In this document: piece by piece, positions 6,235 through 14,103 of the stretch
Numbering within the stretch: position 1 is the first letter of the stretch
How the letters are laid out: the number at the start of each line of letters is the position of its first letter
NCBI GenBank assembly: GCA_016178585.1
Contig: JACOTA010000020.1
Location: 1 to 36,475 of the forward strand
DNA length: 36,475 nt
Direction of reading: 5' to 3'
From: Nitrospirota bacterium
GTDB taxonomy: Bacteria > Nitrospirota > Nitrospiria > JACQBW01
Notes under the pieces: generated by a model
Seen by the model: only the letters and a program-made list of their open reading frames with translations
What the model was told of the DNA's origin: nothing
Database searches by the model: none
Program-made: the position numbers and the translations under genes

Positions 6235-6397
6235 CCGTCGATAAGGGGCCATTTGCTGCGTTGTCACTTCACCCTCGCATCCTCACGTACTAACTTTGTA
6301 CGCTCCGGTGCCTTCAAAGCTACAGCTTGCGACCCACTTCTAAAAATTACAATGGAGGAAGTCCCCGAAGGGGGCCACTGACCCCTTCTCGACGGTT
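6233..6397. repeat. 165-bp element with 16-bp terminal inverted repeats
   Basis: AACCGTCGATAAGGGG (6233-6248) and CCCCTTCTCGACGGTT (6382-6397) are inverted with one mismatch. The interior has TGCTGCGTTGTC, CCTCGCATCCTCACGTAC, a GTAC...GTAC mini-dyad and CAGCTTGCGAC. It fills the gap between the convergent marC and hemL genes and starts inside the marC stop codon. Its overall organisation resembles the element at 8383-8505. It may be a MITE-like element or a paired 3' structure. Confidence 0.7.
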
Positions 6398-6422
6398 AGC
6401 CGAACCGTAGTTTTTCGTTGGA

Positions 6423-7700
6423 TCATAGTTTTTTAAACACTTTTCTTGTTGCTTTAATGGTTTTTTCCAGGTCTTTTTCGGTATGGGCGGTCGAGAGGAA
6501 CGACGTTTCAAACTGAGAAGGAGGAAAATAAATTCCTTCTTTCAGCATGAGGGAGAAAAACTTTCCATATTTCCGGGTATCCGAACTTTTGGCCGACTGA
6601 TAATCGATGACGATTTTGGGTGTAAAAAAACAGGTAAACATCGACCCGAATTTGTTCACGGAAAAAGGAATATTTTCTTTCTTTGCGGCGTTTTCAATTT
6701 CCCGGACCAGAAAAGCCGTTTTTTCATTCAAATCCCGATATAAGTTCTTTTTCCGCAGGAGTTTAAGCATAGCAATGCCTGCCGTCATGGCGAGAGGATT
6801 GCCGGATAAGGTTCCTGCCTGATAAACCGGGCCGGAGGGCGCAACATGGGCCATGATTTTTCTTCTCCCGCCATAAGCGCCGACCGGAAGCCCCCCGCCG
6901 ATAATTTTCCCCAGACAGGTCAAATCGGGAACAACCCCATAGAGCTCCTGAGCCCCGCCATAGGAAACCCTAAATCCGGTGATGACTTCATCAAAAATCA
7001 ATAAACTCCCGTTGTCGTCGCAAAGCTCTCTTAAGCCCTGAAGGAATCCTTTAACGGGTGGCACGAGGCCCATATTCCCCGCGACCGGTTCAACGATGAC
7101 GGCCGCGAGCTGTGAACCAAATTTTTGCATCACTTTGTGAACGGCGTCCAAATCATTATAAGGAACGGTGAGGGTATGTTTTGCAAAATCCCTCGGGATT
7201 CCGGCGCTATCGGGGATCCCTAAAGTGGCCACTCCAGATCCGGCTTTGGCCAGAAGACTATCTGAATGACCATGGTAGCACCCTTCAAACTTCAGGATTT
7301 TATCCCGCTTCGTGTATCCTCTGGCTAAACGGAGGGCGCTTAAACCCGCTTCCGTTCCTGAGCTGACCATTCGCACCATCTCAATCGAAGGGATGGCCGC
7401 ATGAATGAGCTGAGCCATTTCAACTTCGAGAGCGGTTGGGGCGCCGAAACTCGTTCCATTTTTGAGGGCATTTTTTATTTTCGCGAGAATGACCGGATGA
7501 GAGTGCCCCAAGATCATCGGCCCCCATGAAAGGACATAATCGATATAGGTCCGTTGATCTTCATCCGTAATTTTAGAACCCTGAGCTTTTTTGATAAACA
7601 AGGGGTTCCCCCCAACGGCCTTAAAAGCCCGAACAGGGCTGTTGACGCCTCCAGGAATCAAGGCCTGGGCTTTCCGAAATAAAATTTGCGATTTTGTCAT
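6423..7700 (-). CDS. hemL: Glutamate-1-semialdehyde 2,1-aminomutase
   Basis: The protein has 425 aa, full length for the family. It converts glutamate-1-semialdehyde to 5-aminolevulinate in the C5 pathway of tetrapyrrole synthesis, in the cytosol with PLP. Visible motifs are IPGGVNSPVRAF at residues 15-26, SSGTEAGLSALRLARG near 113-128, CYHGHSDSLL at 141-150, FDEVITGFR at 236-244 and the PLP lysine K265 in CLGKIIGGGLP. The start ATG has GGAGA upstream. The gene is monocistronic here, with its own promoter (7727-7755). No other heme gene is in the window. Confidence 0.97.
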   Translation of the reverse strand: MTKSQILFRKAQALIPGGVNSPVRAFKAVGGNPLFIKKAQGSKITDEDQRTYIDYVLSWGPMILGHSHPVILAKIKNALKNGTSFGAPTALEVEMAQLIHAAIPSIEMVRMVSSGTEAGLSALRLARGYTKRDKILKFEGCYHGHSDSLLAKAGSGVATLGIPDSAGIPRDFAKHTLTVPYNDLDAVHKVMQKFGSQLAAVIVEPVAGNMGLVPPVKGFLQGLRELCDDNGSLLIFDEVITGFRVSYGGAQELYGVVPDLTCLGKIIGGGLPVGAYGGRRKIMAHVAPSGPVYQAGTLSGNPLAMTAGIAMLKLLRKKNLYRDLNEKTAFLVREIENAAKKENIPFSVNKFGSMFTCFFTPKIVIDYQSAKSSDTRKYGKFFSLMLKEGIYFPPSQFETSFLSTAHTEKDLEKTIKATRKVFKKL

Positions 7701-7726
7701 TCTTTTCTCCAGATTTAGAAAGTTGT

Positions 7727-7755
7727 ATTCTACTCATGACAAAAGTCCAATTCAA
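7727..7755 (-). promoter_or_regulatory. Sigma-70 promoter for hemL
   Basis: Read leftward, TTGAAT (7750-7755), 17 nt, then TAGAAT (7727-7732). The start codon lies 26 nt past the -10 edge, leaving a short leader of about 20 nt with the Shine-Dalgarno site. Confidence 0.6.
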
Positions 7756-7767
7756 GGCAAATAAATG

Positions 7768-7796
7768 TTGAAACGAAAAGAATATTCCCTTATATT
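7768..7796 (+). promoter_or_regulatory. Sigma-70 promoter for the Rieske-like gene
   Basis: TTGAAA (7768-7773), 17 nt, TATATT (7791-7796), with transcription expected near 7803 and a CCGGAGG site 10 nt later. It is divergent from and almost back-to-back with the hemL promoter. Confidence 0.6.
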
Positions 7797-7823
7797 AACC
7801 TGATTATTGTTCCGGAGGTTTTG

Positions 7824-8384
7824 ATGGAAGGCCAAGAAGAAAATCCGGACGTGCCTAAAGGTTTTTCTTCCTTAATCACGGGAACAGTTATTCCTGTCCT
7901 TTTATTTCTGGGTCTTCTCTGGGTCGGCATAAAGTTTTTAATTCCCACTGTCGAATATAAAGAACCTGCCGAAGTCAAAGCGGCTCCTCTGACTCAAATT
8001 CATGAAGGGGTCAACATGGAGTGGAGAAAGGATTACGAGTTCTATATCGTCAGGGAAGGCCATGTTTTATTCGTTTTAAGCGCGAAGGATAAGACCGCGG
8101 AAAAATTTTTTCATCAAAAAGCTTTGGTGATGTGGATCCCGGACCGGGATCAGTTTGTCGAGCAAAATCACGGGAGTCTTTATGACCGCCGTGGAAACGC
8201 CGTCGGAGGAGGAACGGTGTGGCCGTTAGATCGTCTGGCGGTTCGTTTAAATGACGCGGGAGAGGTCATTGTGGATCCCCGAAACGTTCAAAATATGGAT
8301 GGGGAAACAAAAAAGGTCAATAATCAATACAGTGTTGAAGAGGGTAGCCGCGAAGTGGAACCCTTTTTCCTCAGAATTCCTTGA
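7824..8384 (+). CDS. Membrane-anchored Rieske-fold-like protein lacking cluster ligands
   Basis: The protein has 186 aa from ATG 7824, with GGAGG 5 nt upstream. There is one transmembrane segment at residues 17-40. Residues 70-152 read like a Rieske domain: after FYIVREGHVLFVLSAK, the stretch NHGSLYDRRGNAVGGGTVWPLDRLAV parallels the CPCHGS.YD..G.V.GGPAP.PLDRL part of Rieske proteins. The first Cys-x-His ligand pair is absent (ALVMWIPDRD) and the second box keeps only H116, with EQN in place of the Cys-containing triplet. A 2Fe-2S cluster is therefore unlikely. The fold assignment is inference from motif spacing. It may be a structural subunit or a regulator of a quinol complex. Confidence 0.5.
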   Translation: MEGQEENPDVPKGFSSLITGTVIPVLLFLGLLWVGIKFLIPTVEYKEPAEVKAAPLTQIHEGVNMEWRKDYEFYIVREGHVLFVLSAKDKTAEKFFHQKALVMWIPDRDQFVEQNHGSLYDRRGNAVGGGTVWPLDRLAVRLNDAGEVIVDPRNVQNMDGETKKVNNQYSVEEGSREVEPFFLRIP

Positions 8385-8505
8385 GACTGTTGTAAAAGTC
8401 CAACTGCTTTGTTCTCGCCTCTTGACTTCCTCGACGCACCGACTAAGTGCGTCTGCGTTGTCTTCGGGGCTGCGGCCTCGCATTTGGAGCTTTTTCAACA
8501 GTCTC
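8383..8505. repeat. 123-bp palindromic dispersed element, type 2
   Basis: GAGACTGTTGTAAAAG at 8383-8398 is inverted at the right end (CTTTTTCAACAGTCTC, 8490-8505), with GTCCAA/TTGGAG extending the stems. The interior contains TGCTTTGTTCTCGCC, a GACGCAC...GTGCGTC hairpin and CTGCGTTGTCTTCGGGGC. I recall very similar elements as high-copy intergenic repeats in deltaproteobacterial and Nitrospira-like genomes. The left end overlaps the stop codon of the preceding gene. Confidence 0.7.
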
Positions 8506-8540
8506 TTGCGGAAATGTCATAAAATGAATGAAAGGAAAAA

Positions 8541-9185
8541 TTGGAAGAATTTGATTTATTGATGTTTGATCTCGACGGGACCCTCCTCGATACCAAGGAG
8601 GATCTGGCCCGGTCGGTCAATTTATGTTTGAAAGAACTGGGATTTCCAGAAAAAGACCATCAGGCCATTTATGGGTATATCGGGGATGGCGTGAGGAAAC
8701 TTCTTGGCAAGGCCATTGGGATTGAATCGGGACCCGTTTTTGAAAACGCCATCCATGTATTTAGAAAACATTACATGGATCACCTGCTTGATACCACGCG
8801 TTTCTATCCTGGCATGGAAAAGGTTTTAGAACATTTTAAACATAAACTGCTGGCGGTGGTGACCAATAAACCTGCCGATTATACTTCCAGAATCATAGAC
8901 GGCCTTGGCATCAGAAATCATTTTTCGCTCATCTCGGGAAGTGTTCCAGGAGGCAAACTAAAACCAGACCCCCAAATGCTTTCCGACGTCATGGATGATC
9001 TGGAGATTTCTCCGAACCGGGCGCTCATGGTCGGAGACGGCGTCAATGATATTTTAGCCGCTCGAAGTGCGGGTGCAAAATCCTGTGCGGTCGGCTATGG
9101 CCTGACCCTTCCTGAGCGTTTAAAAGAAGCCTCGCCGGATTACTTTTGTAATGATATTTTGAGCCTGATCGGATTGATCAAGTAG
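8541..9185 (+). CDS. gph: HAD-superfamily phosphatase, phosphoglycolate-phosphatase-like
   Basis: The protein has 214 aa from TTG 8541, with AAAGGA 5-6 nt upstream; this start leaves the usual few residues before the nucleophile motif. FDLDGTLLDT carries the nucleophile D10 and acid D12. VVTNKP near residue 110 supplies motif II, K in GGKLKPDP motif III, and VGDGVNDILAARSAG motif IV. The helical cap lies between residues 15 and 85. The closest relatives are phosphoglycolate phosphatase or PpaX-type pyrophosphatases, so substrate is not certain. It is 8 nt upstream of the M16 gene and likely co-transcribed. Confidence 0.85.
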   Translation: MEEFDLLMFDLDGTLLDTKEDLARSVNLCLKELGFPEKDHQAIYGYIGDGVRKLLGKAIGIESGPVFENAIHVFRKHYMDHLLDTTRFYPGMEKVLEHFKHKLLAVVTNKPADYTSRIIDGLGIRNHFSLISGSVPGGKLKPDPQMLSDVMDDLEISPNRALMVGDGVNDILAARSAGAKSCAVGYGLTLPERLKEASPDYFCNDILSLIGLIK

Positions 9186-9193
9186 GGGAACTT

Positions 9194-10705
9194 ATGTTTT
9201 TTAGGATAACGTCCGCAATTATTTTAGTCACCAGCCTGGTGATGTCTGCTCCTGCGATTACTCTGGGTGATGAGTTGTCCCGGCGGGTGATCAAACATGA
9301 GTTTAAAAACGGCCTGGTTTTGCTGATGGTTGAAAGGCATACCTCTCCAACCATTTCCTTTAATATTACCTATAAAGCGGGTTCGGTTAACGAGCAGACC
9401 GGAATCACCGGGATTGCCCATCTTTATGAGCACATGGCCTTTAAAGGGACTGAAAAAGTCGGAACCAAAAACTATAAACTTGAAAAACCGGCTTTAGATG
9501 AAATGGAAAAGGTTTTTTTTCAGTTAAAGTCGGAACGGGCCTTGGGCGACCGGGGAGACTCCGTGAAAATTGAGAAACTGGAAGAGGCTCTTGATGTTTT
9601 AGAAAAAAAAGGAGAATCCTTTGCGATTCCAAATGAAATCGGTGAAATCTATGGAAGAAACGGGGCCGTAGGGTTTAATGCTTCAACCGGAAAGGACATG
9701 ACCCAATATGTGGTCAGTCTCCCTTCTAACCGGCTTTCCCTCTGGATTGCGCTCGAGAGTGACCGCATGACCCATCCGGTTCTCAGAGAGTTTTATAAGG
9801 AAAAACAGGTTGTTTTGGAAGAAAGACGCCTCCGATATGAAAATTCCCCCGGGGGAAAACTTTACGAGGCGCTTTTACGGACAGCTTTTTGGGTTCACCC
9901 TTACGGTCTTCCCGGTATCGGGTGGACTCAGGATGTTCAGTCTTTATCCGCGTCACAGACTAAAGAATTTTTTAAAACGTATTATGGCATTAACAATATT
10001 GTCATTGCGATTGTCGGAGATATCCATCCGGACCAGGTGATTGCCGAAATGGCTAAAACCTTTGGTCAAATTTCCGCTCCTTCTCTCCCGCCGCCTGTTT
10101 CATTGGTAGAACCTCTCCAGGAAGGGGAGCGCCGGGTCCATATTGAATATGATGCGAATCCGATCCTTGAGATGGCCTTTCATAAACCGGGAATCGGTGA
10201 CCCTGACCAAATGATCTTTGATATGATCGATTCTCTTCTTTCGGATGGGAGGACATCAAGAATGTACAAACATCTGGTGACTCAAAAACAGATTGCGTTA
10301 ACGGTGGGAACGGATTCCGCCACCCCCGGGGAGAAATATCCGAACCTTTTTGTCATTTCTGCCGCGCCTCGCGCCCCTCATTCGCCCGGGGAGCTGGAAA
10401 AAGCGATTGATGAGGAATTAAATCTACTTAAAAAAGAGCCGGTCACTCCTTCTGAATTTCAAAAAATGATTAATCAGTTTGACGGCTATCTCGTTCGGTC
10501 GCTTGAGTCGAACAGTGGTTTGGCAAGCCAGCTCGCCTATTATGAAGCGGTGGCGGGAGATTGGAAATATATCCTGAAACTTCGACAGGAGATGGAAAAG
10601 GTCAAACCTGAAGATATCATCCGGGTTGCCAGGAAGTATTTTGTCGATAAAAATAAAATCGTGGCGACTTTAAGCAAGCCCGATGTTACAGTAAAGGCTC
10701 CCTGA
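9194..10705 (+). CDS. M16-family zinc peptidase, catalytic partner, exported
   Basis: The protein has 503 aa. The first 25 residues are a Sec signal peptide, so it acts in the periplasm. HLYEH at residues 76-80 is the inverted zinc motif HxxEH, and the distal zinc glutamate lies in WIALESDRM near residue 190. Between them is a family-typical insertion of about 65 residues rich in Glu/Lys. The second M16 domain (from about residue 250, VGDIHPDQV...) is intact. AGGGGAA precedes ATG 9194. It is followed 4 nt later by an inactive M16 homologue, matching the two-chain mitochondrial-processing-peptidase-like arrangement in which both subunits form the chamber. The substrate is unknown. Confidence 0.93.
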   Translation: MFFRITSAIILVTSLVMSAPAITLGDELSRRVIKHEFKNGLVLLMVERHTSPTISFNITYKAGSVNEQTGITGIAHLYEHMAFKGTEKVGTKNYKLEKPALDEMEKVFFQLKSERALGDRGDSVKIEKLEEALDVLEKKGESFAIPNEIGEIYGRNGAVGFNASTGKDMTQYVVSLPSNRLSLWIALESDRMTHPVLREFYKEKQVVLEERRLRYENSPGGKLYEALLRTAFWVHPYGLPGIGWTQDVQSLSASQTKEFFKTYYGINNIVIAIVGDIHPDQVIAEMAKTFGQISAPSLPPPVSLVEPLQEGERRVHIEYDANPILEMAFHKPGIGDPDQMIFDMIDSLLSDGRTSRMYKHLVTQKQIALTVGTDSATPGEKYPNLFVISAAPRAPHSPGELEKAIDEELNLLKKEPVTPSEFQKMINQFDGYLVRSLESNSGLASQLAYYEAVAGDWKYILKLRQEMEKVKPEDIIRVARKYFVDKNKIVATLSKPDVTVKAP

Positions 10706-10709
10706 ATCC

Positions 10710-12140
10710 ATGCATTTATCTGAATCTTTTAAAAAACAGATTAGTTTTTTTTCAATAATTTTTTGGTTATTTTTGCTCTCATTTGAGGCAAACGCTGAAT
10801 TTTTACCCTTGAAATTTCCTCCACTTGATTTTCATCCTCCGAAAGGGGAAAGATTGGTTTTACCCAACGGAATGATTTTATATCTGTTGGAAGATCATGA
10901 ACTTCCGTTGATCAATATTTCTGCAACCATTCAGACTGGAAGTTTTTATGAACCTGCCGATCAGATTGGTTTGGCTTCCCTTACGGGAGCTTTAATGCGA
11001 ACGGGCGGAGCCGGCGATAAAACGGGTGACGAGATCGATGAAATTTTGGAAAACCTTTCGGCCAGCATTTCCACGGGAATCGGCGGGGATTCTGGCTATG
11101 CCTCCTTAAATGTTTTGACCCGGGACATTAACAAAGGCTTTGATTTATTTGCGGATGTTTTAATGAGTCCCCGATTTTCGGAGGAGAAACTGGAGATCCT
11201 TAAAAATCAAGAAATCGAAAATATTCGCCGAAAGAACGACAACCCTTCGCCCATCGCAGGGCGGGAATTCGCAAAACTTCTCTATGGAGCGGAAACACCT
11301 TATGCCAGAGAAGCAACCCTTGAAACCGTTTCAAGAATTAAACGCCAGGATTGCGTCGATTTTTATTCCCGTTATTTTCATCCGGACGCCATGATTTTGG
11401 GAATTACCGGGGATTTTAAGAAGGAGGAAATGGTTCAGAAGATCGCCAACAAGTTCAACGGCTGGAAAAAGCGAACAGAGCCCCTTCCCTCCCTTAAACC
11501 CATTCCGGTTGAGTTTAAACCTTCCGTCAGTCAGATTGAAAAGGCCCTTACCCAATCTTATATCCGTATCGGTCACCTGGGTGTGAAGCAGAGCAATCCC
11601 GATTATTATGCTTTATCCATCATGAACGATATTCTGGGGGGGCAGACTTTTTCAAGCCGGTTATTTAAAGAGGTTCGGACCCAAAAAGGGCTCGCCTATT
11701 CTGTCGGTTCTGCCCTTAATCCTGGAAATATGGAGGTGGGGACCTTTTTTGCTTATTGTCAAACGATGTCAAAAAATACGGTAAAGGCTATTTCCGCGAT
11801 TAAAGAGAATATTAAGAAAATGCAGGAAACGCCGGTTACCCCGGAAGAACTTCAGTTAGCAAAAGACTCCTTCCTTAATTCTTTTATTTTTTCCTTCACG
11901 ACGCCCTCTCAAATTGTTTCGAGGCAGATTTATCTGGAATATTATCATTTACCGGAAGATTATATGGAACAGTTCAGAAATGAAGTCTCTAAAGTGACGG
12001 CAGAGGACATTTTGAGAGTCGCAAAAAAATATCTCCATCCCGATGGATTAACGTTGTTGGTTGTTGGGGACCCTGATAAATTTGACCAACCGTTATCGGT
12101 CTTCGGACCTGTCCATACTCTTCCACTTTCGTCTAATTAA
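10710..12140 (+). CDS. M16-family peptidase-like protein, non-catalytic partner
   Basis: The protein has 476 aa with an N-terminal signal peptide (about residues 1-30, ending near FEANA). The N-terminal M16 domain starts LPNGMILYLLEDHELPLINISATIQTGSFYE. Where the zinc motif should be, it reads SLTGALMRTGGAG, so HxxEH is missing and it cannot bind the catalytic zinc. The glycine-rich loop and the SYIRIGHLGV and ...DILGGQTFSSRLFKEVRTQKGLAYSVG stretches, typical of the alpha-type subunit, are conserved. It likely pairs with the active subunit encoded 4 nt upstream to present substrate. It has no obvious own ribosome site; coupling is expected. Confidence 0.92.
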   Translation: MHLSESFKKQISFFSIIFWLFLLSFEANAEFLPLKFPPLDFHPPKGERLVLPNGMILYLLEDHELPLINISATIQTGSFYEPADQIGLASLTGALMRTGGAGDKTGDEIDEILENLSASISTGIGGDSGYASLNVLTRDINKGFDLFADVLMSPRFSEEKLEILKNQEIENIRRKNDNPSPIAGREFAKLLYGAETPYAREATLETVSRIKRQDCVDFYSRYFHPDAMILGITGDFKKEEMVQKIANKFNGWKKRTEPLPSLKPIPVEFKPSVSQIEKALTQSYIRIGHLGVKQSNPDYYALSIMNDILGGQTFSSRLFKEVRTQKGLAYSVGSALNPGNMEVGTFFAYCQTMSKNTVKAISAIKENIKKMQETPVTPEELQLAKDSFLNSFIFSFTTPSQIVSRQIYLEYYHLPEDYMEQFRNEVSKVTAEDILRVAKKYLHPDGLTLLVVGDPDKFDQPLSVFGPVHTLPLSSN

Positions 12141-12178
12141 ATTTGATTTTTAATTTAAAAGTATCCCTTCAGTGAACG

Positions 12179-12313
12179 GTGAGCATTTACGAAAGTGCTT
12201 GGTATGCCATGAATGGAGACTTCGATGAATTTAGATTATCCCACCTTAATATAAAATCCAGAGATGAGGATAAATTCATCGGCGTCGGAGAGAATGGCGT
12301 TCCAGGCGCTTGA
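12179..12313 (+). CDS. Possible 44-aa ORF or gene remnant
   Basis: A GTG at 12179 opens 44 codons, VSIYESAWYAMNGDFDEFR...DKFIGVGENGVPGA, ending in TGA. The composition is protein-like (acidic, aromatic, glycine turns), unlike out-of-frame noise, but there is no ribosome site and no recognised family. It lies in the gap between converging operons. It may be a fragment of a lost gene. Confidence 0.25.
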   Translation: MSIYESAWYAMNGDFDEFRLSHLNIKSRDEDKFIGVGENGVPGA

Positions 12314-12337
12314 GAACCGTTGACTAAACGATTACCT

Positions 12338-13093
12338 TTAATTCTTAGAGGCTTTTGCAGCTTGAATGAAGGCTGTGAAAATTTTTTTTGATGAAATGTC
12401 GGTTTTATAGAGCCATTCCGGATGCCATTGAACGCCGATGGCAAAGGGGTGGCTGACATGCTCGATTCCTTCCACGATGCCATCGGGTGAGAGTGCGTTG
12501 ATTTTTAAACTCCTTCCTGGTTTTTTAATCGCCTGATGGTGGGAAGAATTCACCGTGATAAGCGTTTGGCCTAAAATCCTGAAAAGAAGGGAATCCCTGG
12601 AAATGTTGACCTGATGGGTCTTTTTCACCGCGGGCTTCTTCTGACGATGGACCAGAGAGGTTTGAATTTGGGAGGGAATGTCCTGGATCAGCGAACCTTT
12701 CAATGCGACATTGAACACCTGAGCGCCCCCGCAGATCCCTAACAGGGGTTTATGATGTTTCAAGGCAAGGCGGCACAAACCCATTTCAAATTGAAATCTT
12801 AAAGGTTGAATCAGGGGAAAACGAAATTTTTGTTTCTCGCCGTATAAAGAAGGAGGGAGATCGGGTCCGCTTCCCGTTAAGAGGAGTCCGTCGATTTTGG
12901 AGAAAATCAATTCGGTCGCTTTCTTCTTTTCAGAGAAAGGGAGGAGAACGGGTATTCCGCCCAGATCCCATATCGCGTCGGCGTAACGAGTTCTTAAGAA
13001 ATAAGTGGGTTCTTTCCCTCCAAACTCATTCCGGTTTCCGTTAAAATCCGGGGTGATTCCAATGACCGGCCTTGCGTGACTTTTCTTTTTCAT
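12338..13093 (-). CDS. Class-I glutamine-amidotransferase-like hydrolase, peptidase C26 family
   Basis: The protein has 251 aa. It begins with VIGITPDFNG, has TGSGPDLPPSLYG in place of the family's TGG.D..P..YG, then the nucleophile Cys121 in LLGICGGAQVFNVALKGSLIQDI and the His/Glu pair in GVQWHPEW (H224, E226). This is the gamma-glutamyl-GABA hydrolase (PuuD-like) pattern: hydrolysis of gamma-glutamyl amides. The residue after Cys is Gly-Gly instead of the usual Arg-Gly, which may alter substrate choice. The start codon overlaps the stop of the beta-barrel gene (ATGA). Co-transcription with an envelope-signalling operon is unusual for a polyamine gene, so another gamma-glutamyl substrate is possible. 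Confidence 0.85.
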   Translation of the reverse strand: MKKKSHARPVIGITPDFNGNRNEFGGKEPTYFLRTRYADAIWDLGGIPVLLPFSEKKKATELIFSKIDGLLLTGSGPDLPPSLYGEKQKFRFPLIQPLRFQFEMGLCRLALKHHKPLLGICGGAQVFNVALKGSLIQDIPSQIQTSLVHRQKKPAVKKTHQVNISRDSLLFRILGQTLITVNSSHHQAIKKPGRSLKINALSPDGIVEGIEHVSHPFAIGVQWHPEWLYKTDISSKKIFTAFIQAAKASKN

Positions 13094-14079
13094 TTAAAAA
13101 GGTAATCTATTCCAGTCGTTAGACGATTGACGGTATAATTTGCATAAGATTTATTCGAGTCCCATCTAAAGTATTCATATCCTATTTTCCAGGTCCATCT
13201 AGGGGTGAGTTTGAAATAATTGGTTCCCGCGAGGTTATTCGCCAGGTCATCGCGCCCTCCATGGAGGGGCTCAGCCGGGTCGGCGGTATAATGTTTTTTC
13301 CTGAATCCAACCTTCAACCTGAAATAATCTTCCGGCGAAACATGATGCGTGACCGAAAAGGCGATCCCTGGAGACGTGTAATCGGTATCATCGTTAAAGG
13401 GGACAGTGGAACCCACGAGGGTCCGGAAACCTTTCCGGGATTGACTGACTTCGTAAGCCAACCCCGCGATGGCGGTTGTTTGTTTGTCCATTCGCAGGGT
13501 CAAATCGACGCCAAGAGTCTGACCCATCGCGCTTCGAAAAACAAAGGGTGTACTGTAATTTTTTAGAGTATATTTTTCATAAATATATAAATTATAACTT
13601 TGGCTGAAATCTTTATCCAGAGAAAGCGTAAATACCTGCAGGCGGTAGTTCAGACCGGTATCAATCGACCCTTGCCCGCTAGAAATATCTTCTTCCCGGA
13701 GGACTAAATTCGGAATTAAGGTGTACTTAAGGTTGAGAAAGGCTTTATTTCCGATGCCCTGCTCAAAAAGAACGGAATAAGTTTGATAATTCAAGGGGGA
13801 ATATCGAGAAAAAATATCGGACGAAACATACACGACGAGCTTTTGAGAAAAAAGCGCGTCCCTTCTTTTCATTTTGAAGGTTAAATAAGGTTCAAAAACA
13901 AAATCGCCGGTTGTCGTCGAGGTATTGTTCGCCGTATTGAAAACATAAATGGCGTTGTCAGTATAGATTAAATCGAGGCCTGCCCGGTACTGAAGAAGGG
14001 GATTTTCAGCCGCAGCGGCGTCAACGAGCGTAAAAAATTGAAAAAGGGAGAATAGGAATAAAAGTTTTAATCTTTTCAT
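13090..14079 (-). CDS. Outer-membrane beta-barrel protein
   Basis: The protein has 329 aa. Residues 1-24 are a signal peptide (MKRLKLLFLFSLFQFFTLVDAAAAENP). The mature part alternates polar and hydrophobic/aromatic residues in short strands with turns of charged and Gly/Asn residues, for example FLNLKYTLIPNLVLREED and YNLYIYEKYTLKNYS, and ends YTVNRLTTGIDYLFK. That is a barrel-type C-terminus, although the last residue is Lys after Phe. About 14-16 strands are plausible. AAGGAAAC precedes the ATG. It is fourth of five downstream genes behind a histidine kinase. The family name is not recognised; transport, anchoring and assembly roles are all possible. Confidence 0.75.
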   Translation of the reverse strand: MKRLKLLFLFSLFQFFTLVDAAAAENPLLQYRAGLDLIYTDNAIYVFNTANNTSTTTGDFVFEPYLTFKMKRRDALFSQKLVVYVSSDIFSRYSPLNYQTYSVLFEQGIGNKAFLNLKYTLIPNLVLREEDISSGQGSIDTGLNYRLQVFTLSLDKDFSQSYNLYIYEKYTLKNYSTPFVFRSAMGQTLGVDLTLRMDKQTTAIAGLAYEVSQSRKGFRTLVGSTVPFNDDTDYTSPGIAFSVTHHVSPEDYFRLKVGFRKKHYTADPAEPLHGGRDDLANNLAGTNYFKLTPRWTWKIGYEYFRWDSNKSYANYTVNRLTTGIDYLFK

Positions 14080-14103
14080 TATGTTTCCTTTTAAATCAAA
14101 GGG

